Assembly: GCF_041729615.1 (NCBI RefSeq)
Contig: NZ_CP154874.1
Coordinates: 3,517,501-3,581,500, forward strand
Length of the DNA stretch: 64,000 nucleotides
Reading direction: 5' to 3'
DNA from: Pseudomonas alcaligenes
GTDB taxonomy: Bacteria > Pseudomonadota > Gammaproteobacteria > Pseudomonadales > Pseudomonadaceae
Under the pieces are notes generated by a model. The model had not been told where the DNA came from and did not search any database. It saw only the letters and a program-made list of their open reading frames with translations. Shown one piece after another: positions 1 through 9,241 of this stretch. The position numbers were made by a program, and so were the translations under genes. The first letter of the stretch is position 1, and every line of letters begins with the position of its first letter.

Positions 1-543
1 GGCGGTCTGCCGGAGGGGCGCCTGGAGTTCGCCTTCCCCTTCGCCGAGCCGCCCTGGGGCGCGCGCTATCGCGAGCTGCTGGGGCCGCACGTGAGCTTTG
101 CCGCCGAGGCCTGCAGCGTCTGCCTGCCGCTGGCCTGGCTCGACCGGCCGAGCCTGAGCGCCGATGCCCAGGCCGCGCGCATCGCCCTGCGCGACTGCGA
201 GCACCAGCTGCTCGGCACCCGCCACGGCGGCGACTGGACCAGCAAGGTGCAGCTGCGCCTGCTGGCCTGCAGCGGCAGCTACCCGACCCTGGAGCAGCTG
301 GCCGAGGAGTTCCACTTGTCCGAGCGCACCCTGATCCGCCGCCTGCGCGAGGAGGGTGCGCATTACCAGCTGCTGCTCGACGAGGTGCGTCAGGAGCTGG
401 CCTGCTGGCTGCTGCAGAACACCGAGCTGAGTGTCGAGGCGGTGGCCGAGCGCCTCGGCTATCGCGACACCAGCAACTTCAGCCGCACCTTCCGCCGCTG
501 GCTGGGCATGACCCCCAATGCCTGGCGCAGGGCGGCCGCATGA
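1..543 (+). CDS. AraC-family transcriptional regulator, 5' end outside window
   Basis: The reading frame is open from the first base and 180 codons are present, so the start lies upstream of the window. The visible part is the end of an effector-binding domain followed by a C-terminal AraC/XylS DNA-binding region of two helix-turn-helices. The second of these contains the family signature around VAERLGYRDTSNFSRTFRRW, ending in the typical GMTPNAWR. The layout (N-terminal arabinose-binding-like domain, C-terminal HTH) matches the Pseudomonas ArgR/OruR-like AraC group, but the ligand cannot be told from this fragment. Its last four bases (ATGA) overlap the start of the ACP phosphodiesterase gene, so the two are probably cotranscribed. 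Confidence 0.9.
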   Translation, partial: GGLPEGRLEFAFPFAEPPWGARYRELLGPHVSFAAEACSVCLPLAWLDRPSLSADAQAARIALRDCEHQLLGTRHGGDWTSKVQLRLLACSGSYPTLEQLAEEFHLSERTLIRRLREEGAHYQLLLDEVRQELACWLLQNTELSVEAVAERLGYRDTSNFSRTFRRWLGMTPNAWRRAAA

Positions 544-1127
544 ACTACCTGGCGCACCTGCACCTGGGCGGCGACAGCCCGCAGCAGCTGCTCGGCAGCC
601 TGTACGGCGACTTCGTCAAGGGGCCGCTGGTGGGGCGCTTTCCGGCGGACATCGAAGCGGCCATCCGCCTGCACCGGCAGATCGACGCCTTCACCGACCG
701 CCACCCGCTGGTCGAGCGGGCGCGGGCACGCTTTCCCGCCGCACGGCGGCGCACCTCGGGCATCCTACTGGACCTGTTCTTCGATCATTGCCTGGCGCGC
801 GACTGGGCGGACTACCACGCTGAACCACTGCCGCAGTTCACTGGCCGGGTCTACGAGGTGCTGGCGGCCCAGCGTGAACTGCCGGAGCGCCTGGCCTTCA
901 TCGCCCCGCGCATGGCGGCGCAGGACTGGCTGGGCAGTTACCGCGAGTTCGCCGTGCTGGAGCAGGTCATCGGCGGCATGAGCCGGCGCCTGTCGCGGCC
1001 ACAGCTGCTGGAGGGTGCCATGCTGGAACTGGAGCGCCTGTACCAGCCGCTCAGCCGGGATTTCCGCACCTTTTACCCCGAGCTGCAGGCATTCGCCGCC
1101 TCAGCTGGCGTTGCGCGCCACATCTGA
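540..1127 (+). CDS. acpH: Acyl carrier protein phosphodiesterase (AcpH)
   Basis: A 195-residue protein, the usual length for AcpH, which removes the 4'-phosphopantetheine arm from holo-ACP to give apo-ACP in the cytoplasm. The N-terminus MNYLAHLHL with a following GSLYGDFVKG is the family hallmark. The downstream RLHRQIDAFTDRHP and LFFDHCLARDW segments supply the His/Asp metal-binding positions of the HD-like fold. The start overlaps the stop of the AraC-type regulator by 4 bp, implying translational coupling. Family assignment is firm; whether the regulator controls it is inference. Confidence 0.9.
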   Translation: MNYLAHLHLGGDSPQQLLGSLYGDFVKGPLVGRFPADIEAAIRLHRQIDAFTDRHPLVERARARFPAARRRTSGILLDLFFDHCLARDWADYHAEPLPQFTGRVYEVLAAQRELPERLAFIAPRMAAQDWLGSYREFAVLEQVIGGMSRRLSRPQLLEGAMLELERLYQPLSRDFRTFYPELQAFAASAGVARHI

Positions 1128-1289
1128 CTCGCGCCAGGGCAGGGGATGGGGGGCCTTGAGGCGGGTCTCCAGGGTGGCGATGAACTCCAGCGCCTCGCGT
1201 TCACTGCGGAAGCTGACGCCGTGCTGGTCCAGGCAGACCTGCCAGCGTGGGCCGCTGGCGGTGCTGAGTTGGCGGATACGGATGTCCAT
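1101..1289 (-). CDS. Small conserved-looking protein, 62 aa, behind an Anr-type promoter
   Basis: A 62-residue cytoplasmic protein of unknown function. The fold hint is a short strand-rich module with a W-x-V ... F-x-S-x-x-E-A-x-x-F pattern, resembling small DUF2188-like proteins; this is only a resemblance. A strong Shine-Dalgarno sequence GGAGGT lies 7 nt before ATG 1289. The 3' end overlaps the end of acpH on the other strand by 27 bp. An Anr/FNR-like box centred about 64 nt upstream of the ATG, with a matching -10, suggests induction at low oxygen. The good ribosome site and promoter argue that it is a real gene. Confidence 0.7.
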   Translation of the reverse strand: MDIRIRQLSTASGPRWQVCLDQHGVSFRSEREALEFIATLETRLKAPHPLPWRESDVARNAS

Positions 1290-1318
1290 GGCAGACCTCC
1301 AGAGAAAACCGGAATCTG

Positions 1319-1360
1319 CAGTGTAGATGGCACAGACCAGGCTTCCATGACCTGGATCAA
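1319..1360 (-). promoter_or_regulatory. Anr/FNR-type box and -10 for the 62-aa gene
   Basis: Read on the minus strand, TTGATCCAGGTCAT occupies 1360-1347. It matches the Anr consensus TTGAT-N4-(A/G)TCAA except for the last base. A -10 hexamer TACACT lies at 1325-1320, within one base of the position expected if the box sits at -41.5. The box overlaps the stop end of the PAS/GGDEF/EAL gene. The near-identical box at 32442 supports the call. Confidence 0.6.
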
Positions 1361-4300
1361 CCGACCGACTGATGGTCGCTGTGCAACCAGTGCACCAGTT
1401 GCACGGCGCTCAGCGGGCGGCTGAACAGGTAGCCCTGGCACTGCTCGCAGCCGAGCTGGCGCAGGGCGCGCAGTTGCTCGGGCGTCTCCACCCCCTCGGC
1501 CAACACGCGCAGCTTGAGGTTGCGTGCCAGGCCGATGATGGTGGCGACTATCTCCAGGTTGGCCTGGTCCTCCGGCACGCCGCGCATGAAGCTCTGGTCG
1601 ATCTTCAGCTTGTCCAGCGGGAAGCGTTGCAGGTAGGCCAGCGACGAGTAGCCGGTGCCGAAGTCGTCGATCGCCAGCTTCAGGCCCAGGCCCTTGAGCG
1701 CCGCCAGGCTGGCCTGGGCCTGTTCGACGTTCTCGATCAGCGCGCCCTCGGTGATCTCCAGTTCCAGGTACTCGGGTGGCAGACCGCTGTCATGCAGGGC
1801 CTCGCGCACCTGCTGCAGCAGGTCGGCCTGGCGGAACTGGCGTGGCGACAGGTTCACCGCCAGGGTCTGCAGCGCCACGCCCTGCTGGCGCCAGAACTGC
1901 ATCTGCCGGCAGGCCTCGCGCAGCACCCAGGTACCGATCGGCACGATCAGCCCGGTCTCCTCGGCCAGCGGGATGAACTGCGCCGGCGACACCATGCCCT
2001 CGCTGCTGTGCCAGCGCAGCAGGGCCTCCACGCCGATGGCGCGGCCGCTCTCGGCGTCCACCAGCGGCTGGTAGTGCAGCAGCAGTTCGTTGCGCTTGAG
2101 CGCCTGGCGCAGGCGGCCCTCCAGGGTCAGGCGGGTGTGCGCCTGGTGGGTCAGGCCCTGGGTGTAGAAGCGGAAGGTATTGCGCCCCTCCTGCTTGGCC
2201 TGGTGCAGGGCGCTGTCGGCATTGCGCAGCAGGTCGTCGCCGGACAGGCCGTCGTCCGGGTACAGGCTGATGCCGATGCTGGCGCTCAGGTAGGCCTCGC
2301 GACCGCCGTTGCCCAGCGGCAGCGGGCGCTCCAGCAGCTCGATCAGGGTGCGCGCGATGGTGGCCGCCTCCTCGGGGCGCTGCAGGTTCTCCAGTACCAC
2401 GAGGAATTCGTCACTGCTCAGCCGCGCCAGGGTGTCCTCGTTGCGCAGGCGCTGCTGCAGGCGACGGGCCACGGCCACCAGCAGCTCATCGCCGACCTTG
2501 TGGCCGAGGCTCTCGTTGATGGTCTTGAAGTTGTCCAGGTCGAAGTACAGCACCGCCACCCGTTCGTTGTGCCGCTGCGCATGCTCCAGGGCATGGTTGA
2601 GGCGCTCCATGGCGTACAGGCGGTTGGGAAGGTCGGTGAGGGTGTCGAAGTGCGCCAGGTGGGCCAGGCGCTCCTGGCTGTCGCGGTACTGGCTGAGGTC
2701 GGTGAAGGTCAGCACGTACTGCGGCTGCTGCGGGTCGCAGTCACGCACCTGGCTGACGGTGAGCCAGAAGGGGAAGCGCGAGCCATCCTGGCGCCGGCTG
2801 CTCAGTTCGCCCTGCCAGTGGCCGCTGTCCTGCACCTTGCGCCACAGGGTGCGGTAGCGGGTGCGGTCCAGATCGCTGCCGGGCAGCAGCGGCAGGCGCC
2901 GGCCGAGCACTTCCTGCTGGCTCAGCCCGGTGATGCTGGTGAAGGCCGGGTTGCTGGTGAGGATGCGGCGCTGGGCATCGACCACCACCACGCCTTCCTG
3001 GGTGCTCTCGAACACCGTGGCGGCCTGGCGCAGGGCCTGTTCCTGCTGCTTGCGCAGGCCGATGTCCTCGACCACCGAGATGAAGTAGTGCGGCTCGCCA
3101 TTGGTGTGGCGCACCAGGGTGGCGCTGAGGTTGGCCCACAGTGTGCTGCCGTCGCGGCGCACATAGCGCTTCTCCATGTTCAGGCGGGACAGTTCGCCGC
3201 TCAGCAACTGCTGGGTCAGGCCCAGGTCGTTCTGCAGGTCGTCCGGGTGGGTGACGTCCTGGAAGGTCAACTGGATCAGTTCCTCGCGCGCGTAGCCGAG
3301 CATCTGGCACAGGCGCTGGTTGACCCGCAGCCAGTGGCCGTCCGGTGCCAGGTGGGCGATGCCGACGGCGGCCTGCTCGAAGGTGGCGCGAAAGCGCAGC
3401 TCGCTCTGCAGGCGTTCGCTGTCGCGCTGCTGCTGGCGCACGGCGAGGCCGGCCAGGCGGGTGAACTCGACCACCAGGGCGATGTCGTCGGCCGAGGGGC
3501 GGGTCACCCGCCGGTGGTAGATGCCGAACACGCCGAGCACATCGCCCTGGTCGTTCTTGAACGGTAGCGACCAGCAGGCGCGCAGCCCGGCCAGGCGGGC
3601 GACCTCGCGGAACTCGAGCCAGTACGGGTGCTCGCGGATGTCCTCGACCACGGTCAGCTCGCCGCTGGCAGCGGCGTGCCCGCAGCTGCCAACACCGAGC
3701 CGCGCGGCGCTGCCATCGACCTGCTCGACGTACTGGCCGGGCAGGCTGGGGGCGGCCAGCACGCGCAGGCGGCCCTGCTCCAGGCGCATGATCGAGACCA
3801 GCATCTGCGGGTTGATCTGCTCCAGGCGCCAGGCCATGTCGCCCAGGCTCTCCTGCAGCGGGCGCTGCGCCAGCATGCGGTCCAGCACGGCGTTGCGCGC
3901 CTCCTGCAGGGCCTGGCTGTGGCGCCGTTCCTGGATATCGCTGAGGCTGCCGCGCAGGCCCGGTTCACCGGCCGCCAGACGCAGCGATATCCAGTGCGGA
4001 CTGCCGCCGGCGTCGCGCAGGCGCAGCTCGCCGAGCCAGCCGCTGGCCTGGCGCGCGATGATGGCGGAGATCTGCTGGCCGACTTCTTCCTGGTGGTCGT
4101 CCTCGACGAAGTCGAGCAGCGGACGGCCCAGGCTTTCCTGGATGCTGTAGCCGCTGATGGTCTGCCAGGCCGGGTTGACGAAGCTCAGGCGGCCGCTGGC
4201 GTCGGTGAGGAAGATCGCCTCGTGCAGCTGCTCGACCAGTTCGCGGTAGCGTGCCTCGCTGCTCTCCAACTGCTGGTGGGCCAGGTGCTGCTGGCCCAGG

Positions 4301-5244
4301 TCGATGTCGACGCAGTACAGCTCCAGCTGGTTGCGCGCGTTGCGCAGGATCAGGTGGCTGGAATACACGTGTACCGCGCGGCCGTCGCGGTGCTGCAGGG
4401 TCAGCTCGGCGGCGGGGATGGCCGGGCCGCCGATCATCCAGGCGTTGATGTCGTTGACCACCTGGGTGCGCATGGGCGGCGGGATGATCAGCTCCTCCAG
4501 GCGCCGGCCCATGGCCTCGGCCACGCTGTAGCCGTAGAGTTGGGCGCTGGCCTGGTTCCAGAAGATCACCCGGCGCTCGCGGTCGTAGCCCTGCACGGCG
4601 ATGCGCGGGGTCTGCTCGAACAGCTGGCGGAAGCGCTGCTCGCTCTCGCGCAGGGCCTGTTCGTCGCGTTTCTGCCCGCTGATGTTCTGCACGCTGCCGT
4701 GGGCGTGGCCGTTGCTGTCGAGGGTGCCGCGCAGCATCAGCCAGACCACCGGTTCGCTGCCCGGGCGATTGAGCCGGGCATTGACCAGCAGCGGCGTGCC
4801 GGCCTCCAGCATGATGCCGAAGGCACGCTGCACGGCGTTGCGGTCGGCCGGGTAGAGCCAGCCGAGCAGGTCGTCGAGGTGGCCGGTGTTGTCGCTGTCG
4901 GGACGGCCGAGCAGGCGCAGGGCCTCGGGCGACCAGTGCAGCTGGCCGTCGAAGTTCCAGGTGCCGAGGCCGGCATCGCGCTGGGCCTGCTGCAGCTGCA
5001 GCAGGTGCTGGCGCAGGCCGTGTTCGAGGCGTTGCTGGACCTGCTGTTCGTGCCGGCACAGGAGCAGGATCAGCAGGCCGCTGAGCAGCACGAACAGCAG
5101 GCCCTTGGCGGTCTGTAGCCAGGCCAGGGTAGTTTCGTTGCTGACCAGCGTCTGCAGCAGGGAGTCGCTCAGCAGAATCCAGGCAACGCTGAACAACAGA
5201 TAGATTGCGGCCACGCGCAGCGGCCTGGTGATGGTGGGTTGCAT
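1357..5244 (-). CDS. Membrane PAS/GAF/GGDEF/EAL c-di-GMP protein, probable phosphodiesterase
   Basis: A 1295-residue protein predicted to hydrolyse c-di-GMP. Two hydrophobic segments at about residues 10-32 and 48-66 anchor it in the inner membrane. They are followed by three PAS domains (about 85-445), a GAF domain (about 450-615), two more PAS domains (about 620-870), GGDEF (about 875-1035) and EAL (about 1045-1290). The GGDEF signature reads LSSDEF near residue 943, so the first two glycines are lost and cyclase activity is unlikely. The EAL side keeps VEALLRW near residue 1074, plus [10 protein letters not shown] and KIDQSFM, the metal- and substrate-binding motifs. The many PAS/GAF modules suggest integration of redox or small-molecule signals. 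It stands alone, convergent with acpH. Confidence 0.88.
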   Translation of the reverse strand: MQPTITRPLRVAAIYLLFSVAWILLSDSLLQTLVSNETTLAWLQTAKGLLFVLLSGLLILLLCRHEQQVQQRLEHGLRQHLLQLQQAQRDAGLGTWNFDGQLHWSPEALRLLGRPDSDNTGHLDDLLGWLYPADRNAVQRAFGIMLEAGTPLLVNARLNRPGSEPVVWLMLRGTLDSNGHAHGSVQNISGQKRDEQALRESEQRFRQLFEQTPRIAVQGYDRERRVIFWNQASAQLYGYSVAEAMGRRLEELIIPPPMRTQVVNDINAWMIGGPAIPAAELTLQHRDGRAVHVYSSHLILRNARNQLELYCVDIDLGQQHLAHQQLESSEARYRELVEQLHEAIFLTDASGRLSFVNPAWQTISGYSIQESLGRPLLDFVEDDHQEEVGQQISAIIARQASGWLGELRLRDAGGSPHWISLRLAAGEPGLRGSLSDIQERRHSQALQEARNAVLDRMLAQRPLQESLGDMAWRLEQINPQMLVSIMRLEQGRLRVLAAPSLPGQYVEQVDGSAARLGVGSCGHAAASGELTVVEDIREHPYWLEFREVARLAGLRACWSLPFKNDQGDVLGVFGIYHRRVTRPSADDIALVVEFTRLAGLAVRQQQRDSERLQSELRFRATFEQAAVGIAHLAPDGHWLRVNQRLCQMLGYAREELIQLTFQDVTHPDDLQNDLGLTQQLLSGELSRLNMEKRYVRRDGSTLWANLSATLVRHTNGEPHYFISVVEDIGLRKQQEQALRQAATVFESTQEGVVVVDAQRRILTSNPAFTSITGLSQQEVLGRRLPLLPGSDLDRTRYRTLWRKVQDSGHWQGELSSRRQDGSRFPFWLTVSQVRDCDPQQPQYVLTFTDLSQYRDSQERLAHLAHFDTLTDLPNRLYAMERLNHALEHAQRHNERVAVLYFDLDNFKTINESLGHKVGDELLVAVARRLQQRLRNEDTLARLSSDEFLVVLENLQRPEEAATIARTLIELLERPLPLGNGGREAYLSASIGISLYPDDGLSGDDLLRNADSALHQAKQEGRNTFRFYTQGLTHQAHTRLTLEGRLRQALKRNELLLHYQPLVDAESGRAIGVEALLRWHSSEGMVSPAQFIPLAEETGLIVPIGTWVLREACRQMQFWRQQGVALQTLAVNLSPRQFRQADLLQQVREALHDSGLPPEYLELEITEGALIENVEQAQASLAALKGLGLKLAIDDFGTGYSSLAYLQRFPLDKLKIDQSFMRGVPEDQANLEIVATIIGLARNLKLRVLAEGVETPEQLRALRQLGCEQCQGYLFSRPLSAVQLVHWLHSDHQSVG

Positions 5245-5325
5245 CCTGAACCCTCTCGGCGGTCCGGTCGATTCCCCCGGACCACTGCCGAAAGGCCGGG
5301 TCTGCTTGAGTCTAGCTGCTGTTGC

Positions 5326-6819
5326 TCATCCTGCCGGCGGGGCGACGGAGCGCAGTTGCTGCAGGGCCCGTTCGGCGCCTTCGTGCAGCGGTACGCCGAG
5401 TCCACGCTGGGCGTTGTCCGGCGACAGCTGGCCACCCTGCACGCTGCCGTACTGCAGCCACTGGCGGTCGAGGTCGAACAGCTGGCGCACCAGCAGCTCG
5501 ACCTCGCGACTGGTCAGCTGGTCGCTGCCCAGCAGCAGGCTGCTGACCGCCAGGGTGGCCACCGGCTCGGCCTGGCCGGGGTAGCTGGCACGCGGCAGCT
5601 GATAGGCGAAGCTGCCGGGGCGCTCCTGCTGCAGGCGCGCGATGGCCGCCGGCTCCAGCGGCAGCAGGCGCAGGGCGAAGGCTTCGCTGGCGGCGCGGAT
5701 GTTGTCGGCCGGGCTGCCGATCACCTGGATCAGGGCGTCCAGCCTGCCATCGCGCAGTTCCGCCAGGCCCTGCTGCAGGTCCAGGCTGGCCGCCTCGGCC
5801 AGGTCCTGCGGCTGCAGGCCGTGGGCCGCCAGCACGGCCAGGGCGGTGTGCCGCGAGGCGGAGCCGCCCTGGCCGAGGTTGACGCGCCGGCCGCGCAGGT
5901 CGGCGATGCTGCGCAGCTCGCCGTCGGCACGCACCAGCACATGCACCGGCTCCGGATAGAGGCTGGCCAGGGCGCGCAGGCGGTGGTTCGGCCCGTCTTC
6001 GGCGAAGGGCCCGGCGCCGCTCACCGCCAGGTGCGCCATGTCGCTCTGCGACAGGGCCAGCAGCACCTCGCCGGCGCGCAGCAGGCGCAGGTTGTCGAGG
6101 CCGCCCTCGGTGTTCAGCGGCAGGATGCTCAGGCCCTGCTCGCGCAGCGCGCTGCTCATGGCCTGGGCGAAGCGCGCGTACTGCCCGGCCTGCGGGCCGC
6201 CGGCCAGCGGGTAGCCGCTGTGCAGGCGGCCGAGACGGCCCTGGATGTTGGTCAGCGAGCGTTCCAGCTCATCGCTGATGACCTTGCGCTCGGCGCTGCC
6301 GGTGCCGCCGGGCGCCAGGTTGAGCGCGGTACTGATGGCCAGCACCAGCGCCTCGCGCGGACTGGCCGCGGCGCTGGTCTGCGGCGCCCGCGGGGCACTG
6401 AAGCCCTGCGGGACCACGGCCTGCCAGGCGCCGTCCTGCTCGCGGTAGATCAGGCTGCCGTGGGCGCGCAGCAGGTCGCCGCGCTGGTTGCCACCGCTCT
6501 CGATGCCGCTGAGGCCGCGCGGGCCGGCACCCAGGGCGCTGATCAGGCTGGCCACGCCGGGCGAGTCCCAGGAGCCGAAGTCGAGGTCGCGCTCCAGGCG
6601 CAGCTCGGCATCGAAGTACACCAGCAGGCGTGCTTCGCCGGGGGCGGAATGGGCGTCGCTGGCCGAGCCGCGCCGCTGCAGCCCCACCAGGCTCAGGCTG
6701 TCGGCGGGGAAGGCCTGTTCCAGGCGCTGCCGCAGGTCGGCTTCCAGGGCCTGCTGCTCGGGGCCGCGCGAACAGGCGGCGAGCAGGGCCAGCAGGGCGA
6801 TCGTGAGGATGCGCAGCAT
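5326..6819 (-). CDS. TAXI-family TRAP-type solute-binding lipoprotein
   Basis: A 497-residue exported lipoprotein: the signal sequence ends in the lipobox LLAAC with Cys16. After an extra N-terminal region of about 150 residues comes a TAXI-type solute-binding domain (about 170-480). It has the typical NTEGGLDNLRLL, GRRVNLGQGGSASRHT and FAYQLPRASYPGQ stretches. TAXI proteins normally feed TRAP permeases, but none is adjacent. The gene instead starts 3 bp downstream of the stop of a GltS-type carrier and is probably cotranscribed with it. The ribosome site GGGGAGC precedes ATG 6819 by about 7 nt. The substrate is unknown; glutamate-like acids are plausible from the neighbour. Confidence 0.8.
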   Translation of the reverse strand: MLRILTIALLALLAACSRGPEQQALEADLRQRLEQAFPADSLSLVGLQRRGSASDAHSAPGEARLLVYFDAELRLERDLDFGSWDSPGVASLISALGAGPRGLSGIESGGNQRGDLLRAHGSLIYREQDGAWQAVVPQGFSAPRAPQTSAAASPREALVLAISTALNLAPGGTGSAERKVISDELERSLTNIQGRLGRLHSGYPLAGGPQAGQYARFAQAMSSALREQGLSILPLNTEGGLDNLRLLRAGEVLLALSQSDMAHLAVSGAGPFAEDGPNHRLRALASLYPEPVHVLVRADGELRSIADLRGRRVNLGQGGSASRHTALAVLAAHGLQPQDLAEAASLDLQQGLAELRDGRLDALIQVIGSPADNIRAASEAFALRLLPLEPAAIARLQQERPGSFAYQLPRASYPGQAEPVATLAVSSLLLGSDQLTSREVELLVRQLFDLDRQWLQYGSVQGGQLSPDNAQRGLGVPLHEGAERALQQLRSVAPPAG

Positions 6820-6822
6820 GGT

Positions 6823-8016
6823 TCAGCTCCCCATGCCCGGCAGCGCCAGGAATCCGGTCAGTACCAGGGCATTGATCAGGTCGATGAGGAAGGCACCGAC
6901 CAGCGGCACCACCAGGAAGGCCTGTGGCGCCGGGCCGTACTTCTGCACGATGGCCTGCATGTTGGCGATGGCGGTGGCGGTGGCGCCCAGGGCGAAGCCG
7001 CAGAAGGCCGCCGACATCACCGCGCTCTCGTAGTCGCGGCCGACCGCGCGGTACACCAGCGCGCCGCCATAGGCCAGCACCAGCACCACCTGACCCAGCA
7101 GGATCAGCAGCAGCGGGCCGGCCAGGCTGGCCACGCTGGCCAGGTTCAGCGCCATCATGGTCATGGCCAGGAACAGCGCCAGGGCCAGGCTGGACACCAG
7201 TTCGATGGCCGCGTCGTTGAGGCGCAGGCCGACCAGGTGACCGCAATTGCGGATCAGCACGCCGAGCAGCAGGCACCAGAGGAAGCTGGGCAGGGTCACC
7301 GGCGCGCCGCTGACCAGGTCGGCCAGCCACTGCCCGGCCAGTACCGCGACCAGCACGGCGGCCAGCACCGGGATCAGGCTGGCGGCGCTGATCGGTGCGG
7401 CGTCGCCATCGGCGCTGGGCTGCGCCGCGGCGGCCTGGCCATCGGTGCCGGCCAGGGCATGGCGGCGGATCAGCCACTGCGCCAGCGGGCCACCACAGAT
7501 GCCGCCGAGCACCAGGCCGAGGGTGGCACCGGTCATCGCCAGCTCCATCACCGACTGGATGTTGTGCACCTCGGCGAAGCGCTCGGCGTAGGCTGCACCG
7601 GTGCCATGGCCGCCGACCAGGGTGATGGTGCCGCCGATCAGGCCCATCAGCGGATGCAGGTCCAGGCCCCAGGCGATCAGCAGGCCGGTGAGGTTCTGCA
7701 GCACCAGGAAGGGCGCCAGCACCAGCACGAACATCAGCAGGCGCTTGCCGCCCTGGCGCAGCAGGCCGAGGTTGGCGGACAGGCCGACGGCGGCGAAGAA
7801 GGCCAGCAGCAGTACCGGCTTGAGGGTGACGTCGAACTCCAGGCGCAGCTCCGTGACGCTGCCGACCAGCAGCATGCCGAGGGCGAACAGCAGGCCGCCG
7901 GTGATCGGGTCGGGGATGTTGTAGCGCGACAGCAGGGGGATCAGGCGGTTGACGTGGCGGCCCAGGAGTAGAACCAGCACGGTCGCCAGCAGGGTTTCCA
8001 CGGGTTGCAGCGTCAT
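6823..8016 (-). CDS. gltS: Sodium/glutamate symporter (GltS type)
   Basis: A 397-residue polytopic inner-membrane protein with the ESS/GltS fold: two inverted halves of about five membrane segments. The family marker segment GGTITLVGGHGTGAAYAERF lies around residues 125-150. The second-half counterpart CGFALGATATAIANMQAIVQKYGPAP is also present. GltS imports L-glutamate with Na+. The ribosome site AAGGAGC precedes ATG 8016. The TAXI-type binding lipoprotein follows after 3 bp, an unusual partnership. Family assignment is strong; substrate specificity is inferred. Confidence 0.87.
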   Translation of the reverse strand: MTLQPVETLLATVLVLLLGRHVNRLIPLLSRYNIPDPITGGLLFALGMLLVGSVTELRLEFDVTLKPVLLLAFFAAVGLSANLGLLRQGGKRLLMFVLVLAPFLVLQNLTGLLIAWGLDLHPLMGLIGGTITLVGGHGTGAAYAERFAEVHNIQSVMELAMTGATLGLVLGGICGGPLAQWLIRRHALAGTDGQAAAAQPSADGDAAPISAASLIPVLAAVLVAVLAGQWLADLVSGAPVTLPSFLWCLLLGVLIRNCGHLVGLRLNDAAIELVSSLALALFLAMTMMALNLASVASLAGPLLLILLGQVVLVLAYGGALVYRAVGRDYESAVMSAAFCGFALGATATAIANMQAIVQKYGPAPQAFLVVPLVGAFLIDLINALVLTGFLALPGMGS

Positions 8017-8098
8017 CGGCGCTCCTTATCCGGATCGGCTCTGGCACGCCCGCTTGCGGGGCATGAGCAGAGCCTAGACCAGGGCGCCGGGGCTGTCT

Positions 8099-9118
8099 TC
8101 AGAAGCCTTCCAGAACGATCTTGCCGCGTGCCTTGCCGCTTTCCAGCAAGGCGTGGGCGCGGCGCAGGTTGGCTGCGTCGATGCGCCCGAAGTGCTCGCC
8201 CAGGGTGGTGCGCAGCACCGCGGCGTCGATCAGCTGGCCGACACGTTCGAGCAGGCGGTGCTGTTCGATCATGTCGGCGGTCTGGAACAGGGAGCGGGTG
8301 TACATGAACTCCCAGTGCAGCGACAGGCTCTTGCGCTTGAGCTGGGTCACGTCGAGCTGCGCCGGATCGTCGATCAGGGCCAGCCTGCCGCGCGGGGCAA
8401 GGGCCTCCACCAGCTGGTCGAAGTACTGGTCGGTGTGGGTCAGGCTGGCGACCCGCTCGACCTGCGCGATACCCAGGGCCTGCAACTGCGGCAGCAGCGG
8501 CTGGCTGTGATCGATCACGTGGTGGGCGCCCAGCTCGCGTACCCAGGCCTGGGTTTCGGCGCGCGAGGCGGTGCCGATGACGGTCATGCCGGTGAGCCTG
8601 CGCGCTAGCTGCACCAGGATCGAGCCGACCCCGCCGCCGGCCCCCATCACCAGCAGGCACTGGCCAGCGCCCTGGCCCTCGCGTGCGCCGAGGTGATCGA
8701 ACAGCAGTTCCCAGGCGGTGATGCTGGTCAGCGGCAGGGCCGCGGCATGGGCGAAGTCCAGCGAGCCGGGCATGTGCCCGACGATGCGCTCGTCGACCAG
8801 ATGCAGTTCGCTGTTGGCGCCGGGGCGGTCGATGGCGCCCGCGTAGAACACCCGGTCGCCGGGGCGGAACAGCGTGACCTCGCTACCCACCGCCCGCACC
8901 ACGCCGGCCACGTCCCAGCCCAGCACCTTGGCCTGGCCGGCGTCGGGCGCCACATTGCGGCGGACCTTGGTGTCCACCGGGTTGACCGAGATGGCTCGCA
9001 CTTCCACCAACAGGTCGCGCGGGCCGGGCTGGGGTGCCGGCAGTTCGAGGTCGAGCAGCGCCTCGGCATGCTCGATGGGCAGGGACTGGTAGTAGGCGAT
9101 GGCTTTCACGAAGTTCAT
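8099..9118 (-). CDS. Zinc-type alcohol dehydrogenase family / quinone oxidoreductase-like protein
   Basis: A 339-residue medium-chain dehydrogenase/reductase. It has the GroES-like N-terminal half with NPVDTKVRRN and GWDVAGVVRAVG. A Rossmann NAD(P)H site follows, GAGGGVGSILVQLAR near residues 157-171. The catalytic-zinc cysteine is absent, as usual for the zinc-independent quinone-reductase branch. Likely a cytoplasmic NADPH-dependent reductase of quinones or enones; the substrate is unknown. It is divergent from a LysR regulator with a palindrome in the shared 123-bp spacer, so that regulator probably controls it. Confidence 0.85.
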   Translation of the reverse strand: MNFVKAIAYYQSLPIEHAEALLDLELPAPQPGPRDLLVEVRAISVNPVDTKVRRNVAPDAGQAKVLGWDVAGVVRAVGSEVTLFRPGDRVFYAGAIDRPGANSELHLVDERIVGHMPGSLDFAHAAALPLTSITAWELLFDHLGAREGQGAGQCLLVMGAGGGVGSILVQLARRLTGMTVIGTASRAETQAWVRELGAHHVIDHSQPLLPQLQALGIAQVERVASLTHTDQYFDQLVEALAPRGRLALIDDPAQLDVTQLKRKSLSLHWEFMYTRSLFQTADMIEQHRLLERVGQLIDAAVLRTTLGEHFGRIDAANLRRAHALLESGKARGKIVLEGF

Positions 9119-9210
9119 TCCTCAGGGCGCAAGCGGCAGCCGGGGCGGCTGCTGTCGAGCGCATGGTGATTCATTCAATTGGCGGGAAAAATCGGCTTGC
9201 CATAGAGTTT

Positions 9211-9231
9211 CTTTCAATAGAATTTTGAAAG
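9211..9231. promoter_or_regulatory. Probable LysR-type operator
   Basis: An inverted repeat CTTTCAA-N7-TTGAAAG with perfect 7-bp arms lies in the AT-rich spacer between the reductase and the LysR regulator, 10 bp before the regulator's ATG. Position and T-N11-A-like symmetry fit an autoregulatory LysR site. The assignment rests on context only. Confidence 0.45.
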
Positions 9232-9241
9232 TGGAGTTGCC

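Noticed and set aside
5239..7971. A 910-codon open frame on the plus strand, and similar long frames at 1372-3567, 3628-5118 and 25375-28530 (minus)
   Set aside because: They lie antisense to well-supported genes (PAS/EAL protein, TAXI protein, GltS, RND pump). They read as Gln/Ala/Gly/His-rich sequence without domains, as expected of the complementary frame in GC-rich DNA.
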